DNA from: Clostridia bacterium
Lineage (GTDB): Bacteria; Bacillota; Clostridia; Christensenellales; Borkfalkiaceae
Length of the DNA stretch: 38,417 bases
NCBI GenBank assembly: GCA_017457215.1
Contig: JAFTHU010000035.1
Span: forward strand, 1-38,417
Reading direction: 5' to 3'
Shown: positions 8,630-15,982 of the stretch, piece after piece
Layout of the letters: every line of letters starts with the position of its first letter
Numbering within the stretch: the stretch's first letter is position 1
The notes under the pieces: model-generated
The model's database searches: none
What the model saw: the letters and a program-made list of their open reading frames with translations, nothing else
Told to the model about the DNA's origin: nothing
Translations under genes and position numbers: made by a program

Positions 8630-9674
8630 ATACTTCTTCCGGACAACCGTGCTTCGAGTACGAGTCGATAACGTTTACCGTATACAGCAGACTTTCGTAT
8701 TCGAAACTGTCCGCTACGCCGTCGAATCGGAAAAAGCAAACGTTCATATTTTCCGCCGTAACATCACCGTAGGCAGGTATTCCGTCCTCATACACAATCG
8801 GCTTGCAACCGACCATATTCTTCAATTCGCCCATGGCAAAATCATCGCCAACCATCATACCCTCGGTAGGACAAAGGTTGATACTGAACGTACCCGTAAA
8901 ATCCTCACCCTCGCCAAAGAAATTTTCTATCGTCGTTTCTTCCAACGCAACGACGCCCTCTTGGAGATACCAATGGAATTTTACCAACGCATCGCGATAT
9001 TTCTTGATGCGTTCAACTTCGTCTTTCTCACCCTGTCTGCGCGCCGCACTCTTTTTAAAACGTTTGTCCTTTTTCGTTCGTGCGTTGAAATCTTCTTTCA
9101 CCTTTTCTTCGTTCAACGCGGCGGGCGTTTTCCAATCCCCGCCCTCATAGTATTGTGCTAAAAACGCGTCCATTTCTTCTAAATATTTTTTTACGTCGTA
9201 AATTTTATAATACCAGCCAGAAACAAACGCCTGCAAATAGGTATACGTATAAACGTAATTCTCAACGACTTCTCCCGTCGTTTCATCTACGGTTTCTTGC
9301 ACTTCAAGCGAACGGTGATCGGCTTGATTTGCCACGAAAATAACGTCGCCCTCTTCTATCGCCGTTCTCGCCTGCAACAGCGAGCCAACCATACTTTCAT
9401 CACCCGTCAAGTCTTCGGAATTTCCTTCGATAACTTCGTAGGAAAAAACGCCGTTGCTTAAAGCCTTTTTGTAATGCTCAAAAAAATCGTCGTCAAACGC
9501 CGTGTTTCCCACGTAATTCATAACCGTAAATTTTTGCGAGGGGGTAATGGGCGTTGCGGTCATCGTAAAAATCAACACCCATACGACAATCAACGCCGCC
9601 GCAGAAAATAAAATTTTCAGCCAATCATACGAGAGCATTCTGCTCAATCTCGTTTTGGTTATTTTTGCGTCCAT
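8619..9674 (-). CDS. uncharacterised single-pass membrane protein
   Basis: I do not recognise this 351-residue protein. It has a short basic N-terminus, one transmembrane helix (about 20-39), then about 310 mostly polar residues predicted to lie outside the membrane. Within these are a charged Lys/Arg/Glu-rich segment (about 187-225, probably coiled coil) and two acidic alpha/beta-like parts. Few cysteines are present and no enzyme motif is obvious. AAGGAG precedes the ATG. Its last codons overlap the start of the decarboxylase gene, so the two are translated together, with tmk behind them. A surface or periplasmic-type sensor or binding protein is possible, but the function is unknown. Confidence 0.8.
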   Translation of the reverse strand: MDAKITKTRLSRMLSYDWLKILFSAAALIVVWVLIFTMTATPITPSQKFTVMNYVGNTAFDDDFFEHYKKALSNGVFSYEVIEGNSEDLTGDESMVGSLLQARTAIEEGDVIFVANQADHRSLEVQETVDETTGEVVENYVYTYTYLQAFVSGWYYKIYDVKKYLEEMDAFLAQYYEGGDWKTPAALNEEKVKEDFNARTKKDKRFKKSAARRQGEKDEVERIKKYRDALVKFHWYLQEGVVALEETTIENFFGEGEDFTGTFSINLCPTEGMMVGDDFAMGELKNMVGCKPIVYEDGIPAYGDVTAENMNVCFFRFDGVADSFEYESLLYTVNVIDSYSKHGCPEEVYVA

Positions 9675-9737
9675 ATTTACTCCTTTTTCGGTTGCCGCAA
9701 GGAAAATTCCCCTGCGCCTTACCGCACCGTATGAAAT

Positions 9738-9768
9738 ACGCCGATTCGCCGCAAGGGCAAATCGGCGT
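9738..9768 (-). terminator. hairpin after lysS, possible terminator
   Basis: Bases 9738-9746 pair with 9760-9768, with a further three-pair inner helix. It begins 8 bases past the lysS stop. The minus-strand tail (GTATTTCATA) is only weakly T-rich, so some read-through into the downstream three-gene operon is likely. That operon shows no clear promoter of its own. Confidence 0.55.
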
Positions 9769-9776
9769 TGTACACG

Positions 9777-11285
9777 TTATTTTTTCGGTTTCATCGTCGG
9801 GAAGAGAATGACGTCGCGGATCGTAGCGCTATCCGTAAGCAACATCACAAAACGATCCAAGCCCATACCCAAACCGCCTGTGGGGGGCAAACCGTATTCC
9901 AATGCGTTGATAAAATCTTCATCCACTTGCGCGTCGTTATTGCCTTTCGCGCGTTTCGCTTCTACCTGTTTTACCATACGCTGCTTTTGGTCAATCGGGT
10001 CGTTCAATTCCGAGAAAGCATTGCCGTACTCGTGCCCACAAATGAAATATTCGAAACGTTCGGTGAACGCAGGGTTCGAAGGTTTACGCTTTGCCAAAGG
10101 CGAATTTTCAACGGGATAATCATAAATAACCGTGGGCTGAATGAGTTTATCTTCTACGAATGCGTCGAAGAGTTCGATAAGCACCCAACCCTTGGTTGCT
10201 TTTTCGTATTCGAGTTCCACTCCCAACGCTTTTGCCGCCGCGCGCGCGTCTTCGTCCGTCGCCCAATCGTTATAATCGACCCCAGCGTACTTTTTCACCG
10301 CTTCCGCCATCGTCAATCGAGTCCAATCGCCCATATGAATTTCCGTCCCTTGATAGGTGATGTCGAGCGTACCGCAAACTTTCAACGTTACCGTCTTGTA
10401 AAGTTCTTCGATCATATCCATCATATCGAAATAGTCGCTATACGCTTCGTACATTTCAATCGTGGTGAACTCGGGATTGTGATAAGCGTCCATGCCTTCG
10501 TTACGGAAAATACGACCTACTTCGTAAACCTTGTCCATACCGCCGACAATCAAACGCTTTAAGAAAAGTTCCGTTTCGATACGCATATACATATCGAGGT
10601 CAAGGGCGTTGTGGTGGGTTTTAAAAGGTCTTGCGTCTGCGCCAATTTCCAAAGGCAACAGCGTAGGGGTATCCACTTCCAAATACCCGCGTGCGTCCAA
10701 AAACGCGCGGATTTCTTTGAGAATTTGCGAGCGCACACGGAAAGTATCGCGCACGTCTTTGTTCATAATCAAATCGAGGTGGCGCAGACGGTATTTCAAA
10801 TCCTTATCCTGCAAGCCGTTGTATTTTTCAGGCAACGGCAACAACGATTTCGTCAAAAGGGTAATTTCGGTAACGTGCACGGAAATTTCCCCCGTCTGCG
10901 TTTTAAATACGTAGCCCTTAAAGCCAAAAATATCGCCGATATCATAATCCTTTTTATAGGACATGTAATTCTCCTCGCCGATATCTTGACGGGTTACGTA
11001 AATTTGGATACTGCCGCTTCTGTCTGCAATATGCGAGAAAGAGGCTTTACCCATAATACGGCGGGACATCATACGCCCTGCCATGGTTACCGTCTTGCCT
11101 TCATACGCCTCAAAATTATTTTTCACCGTTTCGGAATCTGCGTCAACGGGGTATTTTACCTGTTCATACGGATTCTTCCCCTCGGACACGAGTTTCGCCA
11201 ACTTTTCACGGCGGATTCTCGCTTGTTCGATAAGCTGTTCCTCTTCCGATACTACGGGTGCGTTTACGTTTTTATTTTCTTGCAT
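9777..11285 (-). CDS. lysS: lysyl-tRNA synthetase, class II
   Basis: LysS charges tRNA-Lys. The 502-residue protein has an N-terminal OB-fold anticodon domain (about 55-165) followed by the class II catalytic core. Motif 2 is VGRIFRNEGMDAYHNPEFT and motif 3 is GGLGMGLDRFVMLLTDS, and the end is IRDVILFPTMKPK, typical of bacterial LysS. The start at 11285 has GAGG 9 bases upstream. An earlier in-frame start would run about 50 bases into greA, so it was rejected. Only 16 bases separate it from greA, with which it forms the common greA-lysS operon. Confidence 0.96.
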   Translation of the reverse strand: MQENKNVNAPVVSEEEQLIEQARIRREKLAKLVSEGKNPYEQVKYPVDADSETVKNNFEAYEGKTVTMAGRMMSRRIMGKASFSHIADRSGSIQIYVTRQDIGEENYMSYKKDYDIGDIFGFKGYVFKTQTGEISVHVTEITLLTKSLLPLPEKYNGLQDKDLKYRLRHLDLIMNKDVRDTFRVRSQILKEIRAFLDARGYLEVDTPTLLPLEIGADARPFKTHHNALDLDMYMRIETELFLKRLIVGGMDKVYEVGRIFRNEGMDAYHNPEFTTIEMYEAYSDYFDMMDMIEELYKTVTLKVCGTLDITYQGTEIHMGDWTRLTMAEAVKKYAGVDYNDWATDEDARAAAKALGVELEYEKATKGWVLIELFDAFVEDKLIQPTVIYDYPVENSPLAKRKPSNPAFTERFEYFICGHEYGNAFSELNDPIDQKQRMVKQVEAKRAKGNNDAQVDEDFINALEYGLPPTGGLGMGLDRFVMLLTDSATIRDVILFPTMKPKK

Positions 11286-11301
11286 TTGTAAAACCTCGGT
11301 G

Positions 11302-11772
11302 TTAGAAAATTTCCTTAATCGTGAGCTTATATTCGCCGTCGGGTGCAACAACTTTAACGACGTCTTTTACCTTGTGCTTGAGCAACGCTTTACCAACGGG
11401 GGATTCGTTGGAAATTTTGTTTTCCATCGCGTTGGACTCCGTCGAGCCGGTAATTTCATACACTTCCTCTTCGTCCATTTCTTCATCGTACACGCGTACT
11501 TTCGAACCGATATGCACGTAAGACGTATCGCTGTTTTCCTCCAAAATTACCGCGTTTTTGATTTTGTAATCCAAATCGACGATTTCACCCTCGTTCGCCG
11601 CCTGCTCGTTACGTGCGGCGTCGTATTCTGCATTTTCCGACAAGTCGCCATGACTTCTCGCCTCGGAAATACGTTCTACGATTTCCTGACGTTTCACCGT
11701 CTGCAAATACTTTAAACGTTCTACCGCTTCGTCGTAGCCTTTTTGGGTCATAATAAACTGCTGTTCAGCCAT
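11302..11772 (-). CDS. greA: transcription elongation factor GreA
   Basis: GreA enters the RNA polymerase secondary channel and stimulates cleavage of backtracked RNA. The 156-residue protein has the N-terminal coiled coil with the acidic tip in RSHGDLSENAEYDAARNEQ (the DLSENAEY block, with the catalytic Asp/Glu) and a C-terminal FKBP-like domain ending in KLTIKEIF. The ATG at 11772 was chosen over an in-frame GTG six codons earlier because AGGAGG lies between them. It is transcribed from a perfect sigma-A promoter through a leader of about 180 bases and followed closely by lysS. Confidence 0.95.
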   Translation of the reverse strand: MAEQQFIMTQKGYDEAVERLKYLQTVKRQEIVERISEARSHGDLSENAEYDAARNEQAANEGEIVDLDYKIKNAVILEENSDTSYVHIGSKVRVYDEEMDEEEVYEITGSTESNAMENKISNESPVGKALLKHKVKDVVKVVAPDGEYKLTIKEIF

Positions 11773-11953
11773 TGTTCCTCCTCGTTCCACCCGTTATTTT
11801 AGGTTGCGGGCCACTCTTTCTCCCCTCCATTTTTGCGCCTACGAACCCCGCGCAAAACCGAAAAGATAAAGAAAAGCCGTCCTCTTGCGGAACGCTAAAA
11901 ATACAACCGCGACTTCTTGTTCACCAAAAAGCCACGGCGTTTATCCTTTACTA
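11773..11953 (-). other. long structured 5' leader of greA-lysS
   Basis: The predicted start (about 11953) leaves some 180 untranslated bases, unusual in this window where leaders are about 30. The leader can form a hairpin closed by 11934-11938 with 11876-11880, and an 8-bp perfect hairpin 11850-11857 with 11831-11838. No intrinsic terminator with a T-run and no other ORF with a good Shine-Dalgarno is seen in it. A regulatory role is possible but unproven. Confidence 0.45.
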
Positions 11954-12020
11954 TTGCACATTATATCCTATTTTATCCTCTTTGTCAATGATTTTTGCGC
12001 CTTTTCAAAAGATTTTGCGC
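11831..12020. repeat. four copies of an 8-mer around the greA promoter
   Basis: The word TTTTGCGC occurs on the plus strand at 11831-11838, 11993-12000 and 12013-12020, and inverted at 11850-11857. Two of the copies sit as direct repeats about 20 bases apart immediately upstream of the greA -35 hexamer. The other two form the stem of a leader hairpin. Confidence 0.6.
11960..11988 (-). promoter_or_regulatory. sigma-A promoter of greA-lysS
   Basis: On the minus strand TTGACA (11988-11983) and TATAAT (11965-11960) are separated by 17 bases, a perfect consensus. It is the only good promoter between alaT and greA. Confidence 0.88.
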
Positions 12021-12072
12021 TTTCCCCGCTTTTTTTAAACGGATTTTTAGAGGATTTTTCGGTTTTTTTCAC

Positions 12073-13242
12073 TTATTTCATCGAACGGACAAATTCCGCC
12101 ATACGGTCAAACGCTTCCGAGAGCGCGCTCATGCTCGTCGCATAAGAAATACGGGCGTTATATTCCCCAAACTGCCCAAACGCGCCGCCGGGCACGATTG
12201 CCACTTTTTTTTGCGCCAACAATTCGTTGGCAAACGTTTCGCTGTTCATTCCCGTTCCTTTCACCGAGGGGAATGCGTAAAACGCGCCGCGCGGTTCAAA
12301 ACATTGCAACCCAATCTCTTGCAACGAAAACAAAACGAATTTACGGCGTTTATCATAGGAATCTCGCATTTCTTCCACGGTGGCAAATCCGTCCGAAAAC
12401 CCGTCTTTCAACGCCTCTATCGCCGCGTATTGCGACATTGTGGGCGCACACATAATCGCGTATTGATGAATTTTAAACATCGCCTCGTCGATTTCCGCCG
12501 GCGCGCAAACGAAACCCATACGCCAGCCCGTCATCGCAAACGCCTTCGAAAAACCGCCGATATATACCGTGCGTTCTTTCATTCCGGGGATATTGACAAT
12601 GGACGCATGCTTACCGCCATAGGTCAACTCCGCATAGATTTCGTCGGTGATCACCAACAAATCGTGTTTGATAAAAATTTGCGCAATTTCTTCCAACTGT
12701 TCACGGGTCATAATTGCACCCGTAGGGTTGTTCGGATAGGTCAAAATAATCGCTTTCGTGCGGGGCGTGATCGCTTTTTCCAAATTTTCCGCCGTCAATA
12801 CAAAATTATCTTCTTCACGGCATTCCACGTGTATCGGCGTCCCGTCCGACATCGCCACAAGCGGCGCGTAAGATACGTACGCAGGGTCGGGAATCAACAC
12901 TTCTTCCCCCGATTCGATACAAGCCCGCAACACGAGGTCGATTGCCTCGCTCCCGCCTACCGTCACCAAAATATGCGCAGGGTCGTAATGTAAATCGAAA
13001 CGCTCGGCAAGGTAACGCGAAATCAAATCCAAAAGTTGGGGAATCCCACGATTGCCCGTATATTGCGTATACCCCCTCTGCAACGAAGTGATCGCCGCCG
13101 AACGCACCCGCCAAGGCGTAACGAAATCGGGCTCGCCTACGCCAAGAGATATCGCGCCCTCCGTTTCCCGTACGATATCGAAAAATTTTCTGATACCGCT
13201 CGGTTGTATCAATTTTGCTTTTTTATTGATAAATTCTCGCAT
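12073..13242 (-). CDS. alaT: class I aminotransferase, AlaT/YugH-like
   Basis: This is a cytoplasmic PLP-dependent aminotransferase of 389 residues. NNPTG lies at 171-175, the PLP-binding DEIYAELTY near 200-208, the Schiff-base lysine K233 in GGFSKAFAMTGWR, and a carboxylate-binding Arg in the C-terminal ARISYATS. Substrate is not settled by sequence. The gene directly follows an Lrp/AsnC-type regulator with an 18-base gap, matching the alaR-alaT operon of Bacillus, which makes alanine transamination the best guess. Aspartate or another amino acid is possible. The Shine-Dalgarno is weak (TTGGG), suggesting translational coupling to the regulator gene. Confidence 0.85.
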   Translation of the reverse strand: MREFINKKAKLIQPSGIRKFFDIVRETEGAISLGVGEPDFVTPWRVRSAAITSLQRGYTQYTGNRGIPQLLDLISRYLAERFDLHYDPAHILVTVGGSEAIDLVLRACIESGEEVLIPDPAYVSYAPLVAMSDGTPIHVECREEDNFVLTAENLEKAITPRTKAIILTYPNNPTGAIMTREQLEEIAQIFIKHDLLVITDEIYAELTYGGKHASIVNIPGMKERTVYIGGFSKAFAMTGWRMGFVCAPAEIDEAMFKIHQYAIMCAPTMSQYAAIEALKDGFSDGFATVEEMRDSYDKRRKFVLFSLQEIGLQCFEPRGAFYAFPSVKGTGMNSETFANELLAQKKVAIVPGGAFGQFGEYNARISYATSMSALSEAFDRMAEFVRSMK

Positions 13243-13260
13243 TTTTATAATTACCCAAGA

Positions 13261-13752
13261 TTATGCTTGAATGGACAAACGGTAATCCGCGTCCTCTTTT
13301 TCCGTCAACACGCCCTCAATTTTGTATTTTTTCAAAATGAAATGCGTCGCAGTAGAAATCACTCCGTCAAAAGTAGATATCCGCTCGGAAACGAAGCGGG
13401 AAACCTGTTGCAGCGTTTTATCTTCGATAAATACCGCAAGATCGTACGCACCGCTCATCAAATACACCGCTTTCACTTCGGGGAACGAGGCAATTTGTTT
13501 TGCAATGCCGTCAAATCCCTCTTTTTTCTTGGGCGTTACTTTGACTTCTATCAAGGCTTCCACCAAAGCGTCTTCCGCTTTTTCACTGTTGACAATCGCC
13601 GTGTATTTTACAAGCAATCCGCTCTTTTCCATTTCCGCAACAGTCGTTTTTACCTGCTCTTCGTCTATCGAAAGCATCGCCGCTATTTTTTTATGCGAAA
13701 TGCGTGCGTCTTCCGTCAAAATATTTAAAATATCCCTTTCCAAAGCCGTCAT
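13261..13752 (-). CDS. alaR: Lrp/AsnC-family regulator, AlaR-like
   Basis: The 163-residue protein has an N-terminal winged helix-turn-helix (about 1-60, with LTEDARISHKKIAAML) and a C-terminal RAM ligand-binding domain (about 70-150). This is the usual Lrp/AsnC layout, sensing an amino acid as an oligomer. The start at 13752 has GAGGAG 10 bases upstream; 30 further codons of in-frame sequence before it are low-complexity and not Lrp-like. Its position before an AlaT-like aminotransferase suggests it controls that gene, as AlaR does. It lies 40 bases after a small 84-codon gene and is probably in the same transcript. Confidence 0.85.
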   Translation of the reverse strand: MTALERDILNILTEDARISHKKIAAMLSIDEEQVKTTVAEMEKSGLLVKYTAIVNSEKAEDALVEALIEVKVTPKKKEGFDGIAKQIASFPEVKAVYLMSGAYDLAVFIEDKTLQQVSRFVSERISTFDGVISTATHFILKKYKIEGVLTEKEDADYRLSIQA

Positions 13753-13792
13753 ATTTTTTACGCTCCTCGTTATATTTTTTCCTTTTGTCTTT

Positions 13793-14047
13793 TTAAAATA
13801 AATTTTCCAAAAACAGATAATCGTACCCCAAACTGTCCACAAAATCTCGGCCAGGGAACTTTACGTGATTAAATTTTGCAAAATTAAAAATATGCGTTTT
13901 CGTCAACACGGGGGTCGGAATATCCAATTCCTGACAAATCTCGGTGAGATAATCAAAAAAATGCGAATAGGTCAATTTCTCCGCCTTTTCATAAACGACT
14001 TGCTTTTTAATATGCCCGTCGGTCATCAGCTTCGCCCAAATCCGCAT
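13793..14047 (-). CDS. conserved-looking small protein of unknown function
   Basis: This 84-residue cytoplasmic protein begins MRIWAKLMTDGHI and ends with aromatic and acidic residues (DYLFLENLF). I recall similar small proteins starting MRIWAK in Clostridia, but no function. It has no transmembrane helix or metal motif. A strong GGAGGGGG Shine-Dalgarno precedes the ATG at 14047, and a promoter (TTTACT-17-TATAAT) lies 31 bases upstream. It appears to head a transcript that continues into alaR and alaT, 40 bases downstream. An earlier in-frame Met 34 codons upstream lies before the promoter's start point and is rejected. Confidence 0.8.
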   Translation of the reverse strand: MRIWAKLMTDGHIKKQVVYEKAEKLTYSHFFDYLTEICQELDIPTPVLTKTHIFNFAKFNHVKFPGRDFVDSLGYDYLFLENLF

Positions 14048-14077
14048 TTCACGCCCCCTCCTCTTATTATACGCAAT

Positions 14078-14106
14078 ATTATACACGCTTTTGAAAAAAA
14101 AGTAAA
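14078..14106 (-). promoter_or_regulatory. sigma-A promoter of the small gene-alaR-alaT unit
   Basis: On the minus strand TTTACT (14106-14101) and a perfect TATAAT (14083-14078) are separated by 17 bases. The predicted start is near 14071, 24 bases before the ATG at 14047. Confidence 0.7.
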
Positions 14107-14298
14107 CCGTTTCCCTACCGTTTTTTATATTTTGAACATATCTCGGCACGTGAAAGAATACAGTAAATCGTCTACGTTTTCTACTTTGCCTTTGCTCTGC
14201 CTACAAAAAGAAGAAAACGTTTTCGACAAAAGCAGTTAAATTTCACCTTCTTTTTTGAAATTTCGGCATTTATAAATTTATAAAATGGAGTAAACGGT

Positions 14299-15084
14299 AT
14301 GCCAAAGCAATTTTATAAAAAACGTTTCTCGTTCGGTTTCGTCGTTGCTTCCGTAGTTTTGGGACTTGTCATATGCATACTCTCTACCATTGCTTACGGC
14401 ATAAAACAAGGCAAAGACTCGGCGGAAAAAGTTGCCGCGGCGCGCGCCCTGCCCATCTATTCAGTGGAAACGGACGAAAAAAAACTCTCCATCAGTTTCG
14501 ATTGCGCTTGGGGCGTGGAGCACACCGACGAGCTGCTTGAAGTAATGAAAGCAAACGACGTGCGCTGCACCTTTTTTGCCGTGGAATTCTGGGTAGAAAA
14601 ATACCCCGAATACGTCGAAAAAATTATTGCCGCAGGGCACGAAATGGGCACGCACAGCCGTACGCACCCCTATATGAGCAAACTCACCGAAGCGGAAATC
14701 CGCGATGAGTTGTCCACTTCCGCTTCCGCAATCGAACGGCTGACAGGACAAAAAGTAACCCTCTTCCGCCCTCCGTACGGCGATTATAACAATACGTTGA
14801 TTAACGTTTCTAATTCGATGGGGCTTTATCCCATTCAGTGGGACGTTGATTCCTTGGATTGGAAAAATTTATCAGCAACGGAAATTGCTTTGCGCGTCGT
14901 CAACGGCGCAAAAAACGGCTCTATCATTCTTTGCCACAATAACGGATTACATACGGCAAAAGCTTTGCCCCTTATATTTTCTACCCTAAAAAACCGTGGA
15001 TTTACTTTCGTCCCCATCAGCGAATTAATTCACAAAGAAAACTACACGATTGACCGTAACGGACGCCAACACGCGGCTAGTTAA
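14299..15084 (+). CDS. polysaccharide deacetylase, PdaB-like (sporulation type)
   Basis: This is a membrane-anchored NodB-fold enzyme predicted to act on peptidoglycan or a related glycan. Its 261 residues include an N-terminal signal-anchor helix (about 12-34). Motif 1 is FDCAWG (67-72), motif 2 HSRTHP (119-124, metal histidines), motif 3 RPPYGDYN (157-164), motif 4 around DVDSLDW and motif 5 CHNN (212-215). Motif 1 has Cys in place of the second Asp of the usual FDDG, as in the FDxxWG subgroup that includes the spore protein PdaB. GGAG lies 8 bases before the ATG. It is monocistronic or runs into the SSB-like gene 70 bases downstream. Confidence 0.85.
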   Translation: MPKQFYKKRFSFGFVVASVVLGLVICILSTIAYGIKQGKDSAEKVAAARALPIYSVETDEKKLSISFDCAWGVEHTDELLEVMKANDVRCTFFAVEFWVEKYPEYVEKIIAAGHEMGTHSRTHPYMSKLTEAEIRDELSTSASAIERLTGQKVTLFRPPYGDYNNTLINVSNSMGLYPIQWDVDSLDWKNLSATEIALRVVNGAKNGSIILCHNNGLHTAKALPLIFSTLKNRGFTFVPISELIHKENYTIDRNGRQHAAS

Positions 15085-15153
15085 CGTTAAATAACTCCGT
15101 ACACGGTATGGTCGTTTTGACAAAAAAGCAAAAAAATACATTTGGAGGTTTCT

Positions 15154-15858
15154 ATGAACTACGTTACGGAAAAAAACAATAAGGTTTACATTTCAGGCGA
15201 AATCGTGAGCGACGCTACTTTCTCTCACGAGGTTTATGGGGAGGGCTTTTACGAATTCTCCGTGCGGGTAATGCGGCTTTCGGGGCAAGCGGATATTCTG
15301 CCCGTTACTTTAAGCGAACGGTTAATCCAAGGCGGTATGTTGCACAAGGGAAAATCTATTTGCGCTTTGGGACAATTCCGCAGTTATAACAAAATCGAAA
15401 ACGGAAAATCCCGTTTAATGCTGACCGTTTTCGTCCGCGAACTTTTAGACGAATTGCCCGAAAAAAATCCCAACAGCATTTTACTCAGCGGGTATATTTG
15501 CAAACCGCCCGTCTATCGCACGACCCCTTTCAACCGCGAAATTGCCGACGTTTTGGTCGCCGTCAACCGCGCGTACAACAAATCCGATTACATTCCATGC
15601 ATTGCTTGGGGCAGAAACGCACGTTTCGTCAAAAACCTTGCTGTCGGCGATAAAATCGCCATTTCGGGTAGAATACAAAGCCGCGAATATCAAAAAAAGC
15701 TTTCCGAAACGGAAATACGAACGATGGTCGCCTACGAAGTGTCCGTTTCTAAATTGGCTGCGTTTGATTCTTCGGAAGAATTTGATATCGACAGCGAATT
15801 CGATTTGTATTCTTTGCAAACAAAATCCGACGCATTCATCACTGGCGCAGAATACTAA
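15154..15858 (+). CDS. SSB-like protein with two OB folds
   Basis: The 234-residue protein carries two tandem single-strand-binding-type OB domains (about 8-97 and 107-201). The second has the SSB-like sequence CIAWGRNARFVKNLAVGDKIAISGRIQSREY. An acidic tail follows, but it ends GAEY instead of the DDDxPF tip that recruits SSB partners. It is therefore probably not the main replicative SSB; a specialised single-stranded DNA-binding role is inferred. An upstream in-frame TTG is inside the Shine-Dalgarno, so the ATG at 15154 with GGAGG 6 bases before it is the start. A terminator follows directly. Confidence 0.8.
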   Translation: MNYVTEKNNKVYISGEIVSDATFSHEVYGEGFYEFSVRVMRLSGQADILPVTLSERLIQGGMLHKGKSICALGQFRSYNKIENGKSRLMLTVFVRELLDELPEKNPNSILLSGYICKPPVYRTTPFNREIADVLVAVNRAYNKSDYIPCIAWGRNARFVKNLAVGDKIAISGRIQSREYQKKLSETEIRTMVAYEVSVSKLAAFDSSEEFDIDSEFDLYSLQTKSDAFITGAEY

Positions 15859-15875
15859 ACAAAATACTAAAATTC

Positions 15876-15898
15876 AACGGGCAAAAGCCCGTTTTTTT
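15876..15898 (+). terminator. terminator of the SSB-like gene
   Basis: A 7-bp perfect stem (15876-15882 with 15887-15893, AAAA loop) is followed by a run of T, 18 bases after the stop codon. Confidence 0.9.
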
Positions 15899-15920
15899 AT
15901 GTAAAAAATCTGCCGCGCGT

Positions 15921-15948
15921 TCTAAATCGATTATGTTTATCATACAAT
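15921..15948 (+). promoter_or_regulatory. candidate sigma-E promoter of the spoIVF-like pair
   Basis: CATACAAT (15941-15948) is a perfect match to the mother-cell sigma-E -10 element. TCTAAAT (15921-15927), 13 bases upstream, is a weaker match to the -35. The predicted start near 15955 lies before the GAAGGAG Shine-Dalgarno. The Bacillus spoIVF operon is sigma-E controlled, which agrees. Confidence 0.5.
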
Positions 15949-15982
15949 AAAACAGAGCAAAAAAGTAACGAAGGAGATTTGT

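Noticed and set aside
11773-11800. T-box-like word GGGTGGAAC just upstream of greA on the minus strand, suggesting a lysS T-box.
   Set aside because: The variable base after TGG would be A, fitting a tRNA with discriminator U (Gly, Cys), not tRNA-Lys. The following CCGCG is absent, no terminator follows, and the word overlaps the greA Shine-Dalgarno.
14255-14290. TTGAAA-18-TATAAA (or a sigma-G-like reading) before the PdaB-like gene.
   Set aside because: Transcription would begin inside the GGAG ribosome-binding site; the A/T-rich sequence gives such matches by chance.
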